From: Mycobacteroides franklinii
GTDB lineage: Bacteria > Actinomycetota > Actinomycetes > Mycobacteriales > Mycobacteriaceae
NCBI RefSeq assembly: GCF_002013895.1
Contig: NZ_MAFQ01000012.1
Span: forward strand, 99,519 to 163,518
Length of the DNA stretch: 64,000 bases
Direction of reading: 5' to 3'
In this document: positions 31,618-39,609 of the stretch, in pieces
How the letters are laid out: each line of letters opens with the position of its first letter
Numbering within the stretch: position 1 is the first letter of the stretch
The notes under the pieces: model-generated
Told to the model about the DNA's origin: nothing
What the model saw: only the letters and a program-made list of their open reading frames with translations
The model's database searches: none
Translations under genes and position numbers: made by a program

Positions 31618-33795
31618 TTACAGCATGCAGGAAACGCAACCCTCGACCTCGGTGCCTTCCAGCGCCATCTGCCGTAGCCGGATGTAGTACAGCGTCTTGA
31701 TTCCCTTGCGCCAGGCGTAGATCTGCGCCTTGTTCACGTCACGCGTGCTGGCGGTGTCCTTGAAGAACAGTGTCAGCGACAGACCCTGATCCACGTGCTG
31801 GGTGGCCGCGGCGTAGGTGTCGATGATCTTCTCGTAGCCGATCTCGTACGCGTCCTGGTAGTACTCCAGATTGTCGTTCGTCAGGTAAGGCGCCGGGTAG
31901 TAGGCCCGTCCGATCTTGCCTTCCTTACGGATCTCAATCTTCGAGGCAACCGGGTGAATCGACGACGTCGAGTGGTTGATGTAGGAGATCGATCCCGTCG
32001 GCGGCACCGCCTGCAGGTTCTGGTTGTAGATGCCGTGCTGCTGCACCGACTCCTTCAACCGCAACCAATCGTCCTGTGTCGGAATGCGAATCCCGGCGTC
32101 GGCGAAGAGCTGACGCACCTTCTCGGTCGCCGGTTCCCATACCTGTTCGGTGTACTTGTCGAAGAACTCGCCGCTGGCGTACTTCGACTTCTCGAAGCCA
32201 CCGAACTTCGCGCCGCGCTCGACGGCGATGCGGTTCGACGCCTTCAGCGCGTGGTACAGCACCGTGTAGAAGTAGATGTTGGTGAAGTCCACACCTTCTT
32301 CGGAACCGTAGAAGATCCGCTCGCGCGCCAGGTAGCCGTGCAGGTTCATCTGCCCCAGGCCGATGGCATGAGAGTCGTTGTTGCCCTGCTCGATCGACGG
32401 CACCGACCAGATGTGCGTCTGATCCGACACCGCGGTCAGCCCACGGATCGCCACCTCGATGGTCTGCGCGAAATCCGGCGAATCCATCGTCTTGGCGATG
32501 TTGAGTGAGCCAAGGTTGCACGAAATGTCCTTGCCCACCTTGGCGTAGGACAGATCGTCATTGAACAGCGACGGCGTCGACACCTGCAGGATCTCCGAGC
32601 ACAGGTTCGAGTGGGTGATCTTGCCGTCAATGGGGTTGGCGCGGTTCACGGTGTCCTCGTACATGATGTACGGGTAGCCCGACTCGAACTGCAGCTCGGC
32701 GAGGGTCTGGAAGAACTCGCGCGCCTTGATCTTCGTCTTACGAATCTGGCCGTTATCGACCATCTCGTAATACTTTTCGGTGACGTTGATATCGGCGAAC
32801 GGCACTCCGTAGGTGCGCTCGACATCGTAGGGCGAGAACAGGTACATGTCCTCGTTCTTCTTGGCCAGCTCAAAGGTGATGTCCGGGATCACCACCCCCA
32901 GCGAGAGGGTCTTGATACGGATCTTCTCGTCGGCGTTCTCGCGCTTGGTATCCAAGAAGCGATAGATGTCCGGGTGGTGCGCGTGCAGGTACACCGCACC
33001 GGCACCCTGGCGCGCACCGAGCTGGTTGGCGTAGGAGAAAGAGTCCTCCAGCAGCTTCATGATCGGGATGACACCCGAGCTCTGGTTCTCGATGTTCTTG
33101 ATCGGGGCGCCGTGCTCACGAATGTTGGTGAGCAGCAAGGCAACACCGCCACCGCGCTTGGACAGCTGCAGTGCCGAGTTGATGGAACGCCCGATGGACT
33201 CCATGTTGTCCTCGATACGCAGCAGGAAGCAGGACACCGGCTCGCCGCGCTGCTTCTTGCCCGAGTTGAGGAACGTCGGGGTGGCCGGCTGGAACCGTCC
33301 GTCGATAATCTCGTCGACCAACTTCTCGGCCAGCTGCAGATCGCCGGCGGCCAGGGTCAGCGCCACCATGACAACACGATCCTCGAAGCGCTCCAGGTAG
33401 CGCTTTCCGTCGAATGTCTTCAGCGTGTACGAGGTGTAGTACTTGAACGCGCCGAGGAAGGTCGGGAACCGAAACTTCTTGGCGTAGGCCCGATCCAGCA
33501 GCGACTTCACGAAGTTACGCGAGTACTGGTCGAGCACCTCGCGCTCGTAGTACTCCTTCTCGATCAGGTAATCGAGCTTCTCGTCCTGATTGTGGAAGAA
33601 GACCGTGTTCTGGTTGACGTGCTGCAGGAAGTACTGCCTCGCAGCCGCCGCATCCTTGTCGAACTGGATCTTGCCCTCTGCGTCATACAGATTGAGCATC
33701 GCGTTGAGGGCGTGATAGTCCAGCTCATCCGACGGGGCGCCGTGCCCTCGTGTTCCGGCGGTCACTGGTTCTGCAGTTGTCGCGGTTGGCGCCAC
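31618..33795 (-). CDS. nrdE: Class Ib ribonucleotide reductase large subunit NrdE
   Basis: A 725-residue catalytic subunit that reduces ribonucleoside diphosphates to deoxyribonucleotides using the NrdF2 radical and electrons from NrdH. Visible hallmarks are NTVFFHNQDEKLDYL near the start, VSCFLLRIEDNMESIGRS (cut: CFLLRIEDNMESI), NLCSEILQVSTPS and SCNLGSLN at the active site, and the C-terminal redox pair CVSC. The GTG at 33795, with AAGGA about 6 nt upstream, gives exactly the 725 residues I recall for M. tuberculosis NrdE; the frame runs on to 33810. It overlaps nrdI by 34 bp. It contains no intein. Confidence 0.96.
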   Translation of the reverse strand: MAPTATTAEPVTAGTRGHGAPSDELDYHALNAMLNLYDAEGKIQFDKDAAAARQYFLQHVNQNTVFFHNQDEKLDYLIEKEYYEREVLDQYSRNFVKSLLDRAYAKKFRFPTFLGAFKYYTSYTLKTFDGKRYLERFEDRVVMVALTLAAGDLQLAEKLVDEIIDGRFQPATPTFLNSGKKQRGEPVSCFLLRIEDNMESIGRSINSALQLSKRGGGVALLLTNIREHGAPIKNIENQSSGVIPIMKLLEDSFSYANQLGARQGAGAVYLHAHHPDIYRFLDTKRENADEKIRIKTLSLGVVIPDITFELAKKNEDMYLFSPYDVERTYGVPFADINVTEKYYEMVDNGQIRKTKIKAREFFQTLAELQFESGYPYIMYEDTVNRANPIDGKITHSNLCSEILQVSTPSLFNDDLSYAKVGKDISCNLGSLNIAKTMDSPDFAQTIEVAIRGLTAVSDQTHIWSVPSIEQGNNDSHAIGLGQMNLHGYLARERIFYGSEEGVDFTNIYFYTVLYHALKASNRIAVERGAKFGGFEKSKYASGEFFDKYTEQVWEPATEKVRQLFADAGIRIPTQDDWLRLKESVQQHGIYNQNLQAVPPTGSISYINHSTSSIHPVASKIEIRKEGKIGRAYYPAPYLTNDNLEYYQDAYEIGYEKIIDTYAAATQHVDQGLSLTLFFKDTASTRDVNKAQIYAWRKGIKTLYYIRLRQMALEGTEVEGCVSCML

Positions 33796-34232
33796 GGTGT
33801 GTCCTTCCAAAATTCGTCGAGTCCGGCGAGCACCTGCTCCACATCGTCAGCGGTGCCCATGAGTTCAAAGCGATACAGATACGGCACGTCGCACTTGGCC
33901 GAGATGACCTTGCCCGCGTAGCAGTACTCGGCGCCGAAATTGGTGTTCCCGGCGGCGATGACCCCGCGGATCAGGGATCGGTTGTTTTCGTTGTTGAGAA
34001 ACTTGATGACTTGCTTGGGAACGTATCCCCCGGCCTTACCGGGCACCGGATGCCCGCCGCCATAGGTCGGCACGATCAGAACGTAGGGGTCGTCAACTTC
34101 TATATCGCCGCGCAGCGGGATCCGGGTGGCGGGGCAAGCTCCCCCGCCCTGCGCTTCGCTTGCCCTGGCCAGCTTCTGGACGAAGCGGTGGGTGTTCTCC
34201 GACACGCTGGAGAAATAGACCAGATGGGCCAT
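33762..34232 (-). CDS. nrdI: Flavodoxin-like class Ib RNR activator NrdI, with an in-frame insertion
   Basis: A 156-residue flavoprotein that helps assemble the manganese-tyrosyl radical in NrdF. FMN-binding features are LVYFSSVSENTHRFVQKL at the start, VPTYGGGH, and AAGNTNFGAEYCYAGKVIS. Start at the ATG 34232 with GGGAG just upstream. Compared with M. tuberculosis NrdI (about 150 residues), roughly ten residues (ARASEAQGGGAC) are inserted between VQKL and PATRIPL. That DNA forms a hairpin (34132-34165). The protein otherwise looks intact, so it is probably functional. Confidence 0.93.
   Translation of the reverse strand: MAHLVYFSSVSENTHRFVQKLARASEAQGGGACPATRIPLRGDIEVDDPYVLIVPTYGGGHPVPGKAGGYVPKQVIKFLNNENNRSLIRGVIAAGNTNFGAEYCYAGKVISAKCDVPYLYRFELMGTADDVEQVLAGLDEFWKDTPWRQPRQLQNQ
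34132..34165. repeat. Palindromic insertion inside nrdI
   Basis: Arms GGGCAAGC and GCTTGCCC (8 bp, perfect) with an 18-nt GC-rich loop coincide with the extra residues in NrdI. It may be a small dispersed palindromic element inserted in frame; no second copy was noticed in this window. Confidence 0.5.
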
Positions 34233-34264
34233 GCCCGGCTCCCGCACTACTTGCTTACTACTTA

Positions 34265-34507
34265 TTAGGCAGAGACGGCGACGGCGCCGGCGAGCGCCTT
34301 GATGCGGTCCGGACGGAAACCCGACCAGTGATCGTCACCGGCCACGACCACGGGCGCCTGCAGGTAGCCGAGCGCCATCACGTAATCACGTGCCTCGGGC
34401 ACCTCGGTGATGTCCACGATGTTGTACTCGATGCCCTGCTTGTCGAGGGCCTTGTACGTCGCGTTGCACTGTACGCAGGCGGGCTTGGTGTAGACGGTGA
34501 TGCTCAT
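34265..34507 (-). CDS. nrdH: Glutaredoxin-like electron donor NrdH
   Basis: An 80-residue redoxin that delivers electrons from thioredoxin reductase to NrdE. The active site CVQC lies at residues 11-14, after the ITVYTKPA strand. The C-terminal WSGFRPDRI motif is characteristic of NrdH rather than glutaredoxin. The length equals the family norm. It is the first gene of nrdH-nrdI-nrdE, with short gaps or overlaps between them, and its upstream region carries an NrdR box. Confidence 0.95.
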   Translation of the reverse strand: MSITVYTKPACVQCNATYKALDKQGIEYNIVDITEVPEARDYVMALGYLQAPVVVAGDDHWSGFRPDRIKALAGAVAVSA

Positions 34508-34679
34508 GCGTAGCTCCTCAGCGAATCGATCGTAGACATCTCAACAAAGTTTTCAGCAGTCCAGCGCCCGGGAAAATTCCGCGCCGCCCGTGGTGGCTGA
34601 GCGCCGGGATTGGCCGCAATATCTGGCAAAAATCCGGCCCGGGCGGCCCGGATTCGTTCCCGGCCTTTCGGTGTTCCAG

Positions 34680-34695
34680 ACACTACACCTAGTGT
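34680..34695. promoter_or_regulatory. NrdR box upstream of nrdHIE
   Basis: ACACTACACCTAGTGT is a 16-bp palindrome with perfect 6-bp arms, fitting the NrdR operator consensus. It lies 173 bp upstream of nrdH. NrdR represses ribonucleotide reductase genes when dATP is high. No second box at the usual spacing was found. Confidence 0.8.
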
Positions 34696-34735
34696 CCGAC
34701 AATCGGAACTCATACAAGATGTTCGGAACAACATT

Positions 34736-34778
34736 CATGAAATTCCCTGGTCGTGAGACCTGCCACCCATGAAATTCC
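34736..34778. repeat. Direct repeats CATGAAATTCC, two copies 32 bp apart
   Basis: Two identical 11-mers at 34736-34746 and 34768-34778 lie on the same face of the helix, upstream of the NrdR box relative to nrdH. A tandem activator site is possible; chance is not excluded. Confidence 0.4.
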
Positions 34779-35177
34779 GGCGTGTCGCAACCGCGGCGTG
34801 TTCGGGCACGCGGTGATGGCTGGAACATATGGGGTGTCTACCACCAGGTACCGACACCGGCTAGCAGACCGCCCATCGCCGGGCAAACGATTTCGCCCGG
34901 CGAGTCTGTGGAAACTGTGAAGTTCTGTGGACGAATCTGGGGACAGATCCGGATTCCGCGGAAGAGCCCCTGGTTGTCGGCCACCCACGACACGAAAGTG
35001 GTACCCAGGTACCCGGTCAGCTGGGCCGCCACTTTTGTTCGCCCACGCCACGGAAAGCGGACCGGCGCAGTATCGGCGCTCCCTGAACGGCCGACGTGGG
35101 CAGGCTAAGCTCCCACGCCAAGGACTGCCGGTTTACTCAACGGCGCGACAATCACCATCACCGGAGGTAGTCCCACG

Positions 35178-36491
35178 ATGACGTCATCCCCCGCAGGACC
35201 ACCGCAGCGGATGACGCACACAGACGTCAGCTCGCGCAGAGTGTTCATGGCCAGCGCGGTCGGCTCGGCCATCGAGTTCTACGACTTCTATATCTATGGC
35301 ACGGCGGCCGCACTGGTCTTCCCCGCTGTCTTCTTCCCGAACCTGAGCCATTCCCTGGCGCTCTTCGCCTCCATAGCCACCTTCAGCACCGCTTTTCTGG
35401 CCCGGCCAATCGGCGCCGCGATATTCGGCCACTACGGCGACCGCTTCAGCCGCAAAGGCACCTTGGTGGTCACCCTGATCACCATGGGGCTGGCCACCAT
35501 GGCAGTCGGCATGGTTCCCGGCGCCGCCTCGATCGGGGCGGCCGCACCGGCGGCCATTGTCTTGTTGCGACTCGTGCAAGGCATTGCGGTCGGCGGCGAG
35601 TGGAGCGGCGCGGCACTACTCTCCGCCGAGTACTCGCCAAGCCACGATCGCGGCCGCGCCGCGACTGCCGTGCCGATCGGAACCTCAACAGGGCTGTTGC
35701 TCAGCAGTCTGGTCTTCCTCATCGTCAGCGTGACGGTCGGGGAAGAAAGCCCCGCATTCCTGTCGTGGGGATGGCGGGTGCCCTTTATCGCCAGCGGGCT
35801 CCTGGTGGCGGTGGGTCTGTACATCCGGCTCCATATCGCCGAGACACCAGAGTTCGTCGACGCGAAGGCTCACCACCAACTGGTCAAATCGCCACTGCGA
35901 CAAGTGATGAAAGAGAACCCACGCACCCTGGTACTGACCAGCGGCACCATGCTGATCATCTTCACGCTGTCTTTCATGACCAACACATACTTCCCGGGAT
36001 TCGCCCGGTCCGAATTGCACTTCTCCCGCGCGGCCATACTCACCGCCGGCGCGCTCGGGGCGATCGTTCTCATGGTGTCGGCAGCGGCCGGCGGAATCCT
36101 CAGCGACCGACTGGGCCGACGCAGAGTGATATTGACCAGCATGGGCCTGATGCTCCCGTGGACGCTACTGATCACTCCCCTGATGATCAGCGGCCCGTTC
36201 TGGGCCTACCTGGCAGCCATGGTGCTCACCTATGTGCTGTTCGGGCTCGCCTTTGGGCCGATGGCGAGCTTCCTGCCGGAGTCCTATCCCGTCGGTACCC
36301 GCTACAGCGGCACCGGGGTGGCGTTCAACGTGGCCGGCGTATTCGGCGGCGCCATCCCCCCACTGATTGCCGGTCCATTGCAGAACACTCTGGGCAGCTG
36401 GGCCGTCGGCCTGATGCTGCTGACGATCTGCGCCATCAGCGTCGCGTCCGTCTCCGGCATGAAAGAAACATGGGCCGGAGCTGGGCACTGA
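35178..36491 (+). CDS. MHS-family MFS transporter
   Basis: A 437-residue, 12-helix major facilitator of the metabolite:H+ symporter group (ProP, ShiA, KgtP, M. tuberculosis Rv1200). Motifs are the N-terminal ASAVGSAIEFYDFYIYG, the loop 2-3 signature GHYGDRFSRKGTLV near residue 90, LLRLVQGIAVGGEWSGA near 135, and DRLGRR in the second half. It probably imports an organic acid or osmolyte with protons. GGAGG lies 10 nt before the ATG. It stands alone and its substrate is unknown. Confidence 0.9.
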   Translation: MTSSPAGPPQRMTHTDVSSRRVFMASAVGSAIEFYDFYIYGTAAALVFPAVFFPNLSHSLALFASIATFSTAFLARPIGAAIFGHYGDRFSRKGTLVVTLITMGLATMAVGMVPGAASIGAAAPAAIVLLRLVQGIAVGGEWSGAALLSAEYSPSHDRGRAATAVPIGTSTGLLLSSLVFLIVSVTVGEESPAFLSWGWRVPFIASGLLVAVGLYIRLHIAETPEFVDAKAHHQLVKSPLRQVMKENPRTLVLTSGTMLIIFTLSFMTNTYFPGFARSELHFSRAAILTAGALGAIVLMVSAAAGGILSDRLGRRRVILTSMGLMLPWTLLITPLMISGPFWAYLAAMVLTYVLFGLAFGPMASFLPESYPVGTRYSGTGVAFNVAGVFGGAIPPLIAGPLQNTLGSWAVGLMLLTICAISVASVSGMKETWAGAGH

Positions 36492-36533
36492 ATTGCCCGC
36501 CACCGAAATGCGATGGCGGGCAACCAGTTTCCG

Positions 36534-37073
36534 TCAGTTATCCGCCGTCAACGCGTCCAACGCCTTGGTCAGCTCGGCGACCGTATCGGCATGCTCGCGC
36601 GGGTGCTTGCCATCGAAAGCCGAGGACGGCACCGCAAGCTTGACCTCTTCGAGCACGTTGGCAGTCGCAATCCCGGCAGCCTTGCGGGTCTCGTCGATCG
36701 CCCAGATACCGCCGTAGCGGCCCGCCGAGGTGCCGATCACGACAGTCGGCTTGCCCTTGAAGACGCTGGAGCCAAAGGGACGCGAGAGCCAGTCGATCGC
36801 GTTCTTCAGCGAGCTGGAAATGGTGCCGTTGTTCTCGGGGCTGACCAGCAGTACCGCGTCAGCGCCCGCGACAGCGGCGCGCAGGGCCTCGGCGGCCGCG
36901 GGCGCGCTGTCACCGTCTATGTCCTCGTTGTAGTGCGGAAGATCGGCCAGACCCTCGTAGATGCTCACACTCACCCCGGCCGGCGCGTTCTCCGCTGCCG
37001 CCTCCGCGAGCTGCCGATTGATCGATGCTTTGCGCAGGCTTCCGACGATTGCCAACACGTTCTTCTCTGCCAT
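36534..37073 (-). CDS. NAD(P)H-dependent FMN reductase (Rv3054c-like)
   Basis: A 179-residue flavodoxin-fold reductase. The FMN phosphate loop is IVGSLRKASINRQLAE (residues 8-23). LLVSPENNGTISSSLKNAIDWLSR near residue 80 is the family signature (PEYN-type, here PENN). IGTSAGRYGG follows. It should reduce FMN, quinones or azo compounds with NAD(P)H and could supply FMNH2 to the monooxygenase at 3453. The start is the ATG at 37073 with GAAAGG upstream. It is divergent from a TetR gene with an operator between them, matching Rv3054c/Rv3055. Confidence 0.9.
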   Translation of the reverse strand: MAEKNVLAIVGSLRKASINRQLAEAAAENAPAGVSVSIYEGLADLPHYNEDIDGDSAPAAAEALRAAVAGADAVLLVSPENNGTISSSLKNAIDWLSRPFGSSVFKGKPTVVIGTSAGRYGGIWAIDETRKAAGIATANVLEEVKLAVPSSAFDGKHPREHADTVAELTKALDALTADN

Positions 37074-37143
37074 GGGGAACACCTTTCATCAGAGCGGCGC
37101 GTTTGTCGCACCAACATCCTGTTTCTTTGTCATCTTTTACAAT

Positions 37144-37159
37144 ACGGACCGTGGTCCGT
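37144..37159. promoter_or_regulatory. TetR-type operator between the FMN reductase and TetR genes
   Basis: ACGGACCGTGGTCCGT has perfect 7-bp arms around a 2-nt centre, 71 bp upstream of the reductase start and 31 bp upstream of the TetR start. It likely controls both genes. Confidence 0.72.
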
Positions 37160-37189
37160 TTGATTCCCAACGGCTAGTATCAATGTGTT

Positions 37190-37816
37190 ATGGCTGGTCA
37201 AGAAATCCCCCTGCTTTCTGTCGACTCTGCGCAAAATCCAGCACAAGGACCCGTTCGAGAGCGAGCCATCGCAACCCGAAACCGCGCGCTACTGCTGGAC
37301 GCCGCCCGCCAGCTTCTCGACGAGGTCGGCCCGGACGGCATGTCGATGGATGCCGTCGCCAACGCGGCAGGCGTGGGCAAGGGCACGCTGTTTCGCCGTT
37401 TCGGCAGCCGCACCGGACTGTTACTGGCGCTGCTCGACCACGAAGAGCACATCGAGCAGCAGGCATTCATGTTCGGACCGCCCCCTCTTGGCCCCGACGC
37501 TCCACCGCTCACCCGACTCATCGCGTTCGGGCGGGCCCGGCTTGCCTTCCTGGAACGGCACCTCGACCTCGCACGCGCCACCACCGCCGATGCCGACGCC
37601 TGGCACAACGCGCCGCCCACCCTGCTCGTCCGCGCACACATCCGGATGCTGCTGGCCCAGCTCGAATGCACTGGAGACCTCGATACACAGACCCATGCCC
37701 TGATGTCGATCATCGATCCCGGCTACGTGCACTTCGCCACCAGCGCCAACGGCCAGACACTGACAGGGCTCGGCGACGCGTGGGAAGACCTGGTGTGCAA
37801 GGTGTGCGCACGCTGA
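37190..37816 (+). CDS. TetR-family transcriptional regulator (Rv3055-like)
   Basis: A 208-residue regulator. A ~25-residue N-terminal extension precedes the helix-turn-helix: RNRALLLDAARQLLDEVGPDGMSMDAVANAAGVGKGTLFRRFGSR (key parts AARQLL, VANAAGVGKGTLFRRF). The C-terminal ligand-binding domain is helical and variable, with an unusual Pro-rich segment (FGPPPLGPDAPPL). It is divergent from the FMN reductase gene and probably represses it and itself through the palindrome at 37144-37159. The ligand is unknown. Confidence 0.9.
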   Translation: MAGQEIPLLSVDSAQNPAQGPVRERAIATRNRALLLDAARQLLDEVGPDGMSMDAVANAAGVGKGTLFRRFGSRTGLLLALLDHEEHIEQQAFMFGPPPLGPDAPPLTRLIAFGRARLAFLERHLDLARATTADADAWHNAPPTLLVRAHIRMLLAQLECTGDLDTQTHALMSIIDPGYVHFATSANGQTLTGLGDAWEDLVCKVCAR

Positions 37817-37838
37817 CCGAGCGTTCTACAGTCGGGCA

Positions 37839-38660
37839 ATGAGCAGCCTTCGCGAAGAGATCCGGTCCGCCCTCGACGTCTCCCCCACGATCGATCCGGC
37901 CGCCGAGGTGTCGCGACGGGTGGGGTTCCTCAAGGACTATCTACGAGTCAGTGGGACAAAGGGATTCGTGCTCGGAATCTCAGGCGGACAGGACAGCGCC
38001 CTGGCCGGGCGGCTGTGCCAGCTGGCGGCACAGGAATCAAGGCTCGAGGGGACGGAGGCTGAGTTCATCGCGGTGCGATTGCCCTACGGTATACAGGCCG
38101 ACGAGAACGATGCCCAAGTGGCCCTTAGGTTTATCGACCCCGACCGCTCCATCGTCATCAACGTCAAAGACACCTCCGATGCCGCGGTGGATGCGGTGGC
38201 CGATGCACTCGGCGAGACACCGTCGGATTTCGTGCGCGGCAACATCAAGGCCCGGAAACGCATGGTCGTCCAATACGCCGTCGCCGGTCAGCACCGGCTA
38301 CTCGTGGTCGGCACCGACCACGCCGCCGAGGCTGTCACGGGATTCTTCACCAAATTCGGCGACGGCGGCGTCGATGTCACGCCCCTCACCGGGCTCACCA
38401 AACGCCAAGGAGCACAGCTTCTTACCCACCTCGGCGCGCCTGAGAGCATCTCCCAGAAGGTGCCCACCGCCGACCTCGAGGATCATCGGCCCGCCCTGCC
38501 CGACGAGGTCGCCCTCGGCGTCACGTACGCACAGATCGACGATTACCTGGAGGGCAAGGCGGTCACCGTCGAGGCCGCCGACCGTATCGAACGCTGGTAC
38601 CTGCAGACCAGGCACAAGCGGACCGTGCCGGTCACCCCGTTCGACGGCTGGTGGCGCTAA
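37839..38660 (+). CDS. nadE: Ammonia-dependent NAD+ synthetase, short form
   Basis: A 273-residue enzyme that amidates nicotinic acid adenine dinucleotide to NAD+ with ATP. The P-loop SGGQDSALAGRL near residue 49, VRLPYGIQADENDAQ, FVRGNIKARKRM, GTDHAAEAVTGFFTKFGDGG and the C-terminal RKH/WYLQTRHKR region match the short NadE type. It lacks the glutaminase domain present in the long NadE (about 679 residues) of M. tuberculosis, so it should use free ammonia. It starts 22 bp after the TetR gene. It is an additional or alternative synthetase if the long form exists elsewhere. Confidence 0.92.
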   Translation: MSSLREEIRSALDVSPTIDPAAEVSRRVGFLKDYLRVSGTKGFVLGISGGQDSALAGRLCQLAAQESRLEGTEAEFIAVRLPYGIQADENDAQVALRFIDPDRSIVINVKDTSDAAVDAVADALGETPSDFVRGNIKARKRMVVQYAVAGQHRLLVVGTDHAAEAVTGFFTKFGDGGVDVTPLTGLTKRQGAQLLTHLGAPESISQKVPTADLEDHRPALPDEVALGVTYAQIDDYLEGKAVTVEAADRIERWYLQTRHKRTVPVTPFDGWWR

Positions 38661-39541
38661 GAATCCGTCGACGGCGGACTCGTCCCGGCCCTCTGAAATC
38701 CGGGACGCAGTGCATTGGTGAAGGCGTGATTGACGAGCCGCATCGCGACGCTGTAGGGCCACCACAGCGTGCGCTTGAACAGGTAGAGCGCACGGATGTC
38801 GATCCCGGTGTAGACGAGGTAGCGGTTGTGGCGGATGCCGTGCACGATCCGGTCGGCCACCTTCTCGGGCGAGGTGGCATGCCCCACAAACCGGTTCACC
38901 CACTTACTGACGTCGGGGTTGTCGCGGTCCACTCCGGCGATGTCGACGGTGCGCACCAGCGGAGTGTTGACGGCGCCAGGCACCACCACGGTGACGCCGA
39001 TCTTGTAGCGCGCCAGATCGAAGCGCAGGACCTCCGAGACGCCACGCAGCCCGTACTTGCTGGCGCTGTAGGCCGCATGCCAGGGCAACGCGACCAGCCC
39101 GGCTGCCGAGGACACGTTGACGATCTGACCACCGCTGCGGGCCTTGATCATGGCCGGCACGAAGCTCTCGATGACGTGGATGGGTCCCATCAGGTTGATA
39201 TCGACCACCGAGCGCCATTGCTCGTGGCTGAGCCTGTCGACAGACCCCCACACGGATATGCCCGCGATATTGAGCACGACATCCATGCTCGGGTGCGTCG
39301 CGAGGATGTCCGAGGCGAAGGCGGCCACCGCGTCATAGTCGGAGATATCGAGCGCCCGGTAGGCGCTGACCTTCCCTCCGGCTGCCTTGATCTCCTCAAC
39401 CACGGACTCGAGTCCGTCCACGGCACGGTCGGTCAAAAACAGGTCGGCGCCCTCGCGCCCCAGACGCAGCGCGGTGGCCCGTCCTATCCCGCTGGCGGCC
39501 CCGGTGACGAAGCATCGCTTACCGGTGAAGTCGTATGCCAT
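38657..39541 (-). CDS. Short-chain dehydrogenase/reductase (Rv3057c-like)
   Basis: A 294-residue classical SDR with VTGAASGIGRATALRLG near the start, LNIAGISVWG, the Ser in NVSSAAG, and YSASK as catalytic Tyr-Lys. A membrane-associating hydrophobic/basic tail (LYLFKRTLWWPYSVAM) follows residue ~255, as in mycobacterial SDRs acting on lipids or sterols. Start at the ATG 39541; the longer frame has no support. It converges on nadE with a 4-bp overlap. In M. tuberculosis the homolog is near cyp136, as here. Confidence 0.88.
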   Translation of the reverse strand: MAYDFTGKRCFVTGAASGIGRATALRLGREGADLFLTDRAVDGLESVVEEIKAAGGKVSAYRALDISDYDAVAAFASDILATHPSMDVVLNIAGISVWGSVDRLSHEQWRSVVDINLMGPIHVIESFVPAMIKARSGGQIVNVSSAAGLVALPWHAAYSASKYGLRGVSEVLRFDLARYKIGVTVVVPGAVNTPLVRTVDIAGVDRDNPDVSKWVNRFVGHATSPEKVADRIVHGIRHNRYLVYTGIDIRALYLFKRTLWWPYSVAMRLVNHAFTNALRPGFQRAGTSPPSTDS

Positions 39542-39609
39542 TACTGAACCGTACCGGCCGTCATTCTTAAATTTCTGCGCGGTCCAATAGCAAACGGTAC
39601 CTTCGGAAT

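Larger units (their letters stand above)
34508..35177. other. 670-bp regulatory interval between nrdH and the MHS transporter gene
   Basis: This is a long interval without a supported gene. It holds an NrdR box (34680-34695), a pair of direct repeats (34736-34778), and an AT-richer patch around 34680-34745 that probably contains the nrdH promoter. The part from about 34830 to 35100 shows only short frames on both strands that I could not support. GGAGG before 35178 is the transporter ribosome binding site. Confidence 0.55.

Noticed and set aside
31618..33795. Intein or insertion in NrdE
   Set aside because: The protein has the expected 725-residue length and uninterrupted motifs.
32611..33921. 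436-codon rightward open frame opposite nrdE
   Set aside because: It is a mirror of the nrdE codon pattern in GC-rich DNA. Its translation is rich in Leu/Val/Arg/Gly without any domain, and nrdE is beyond doubt.
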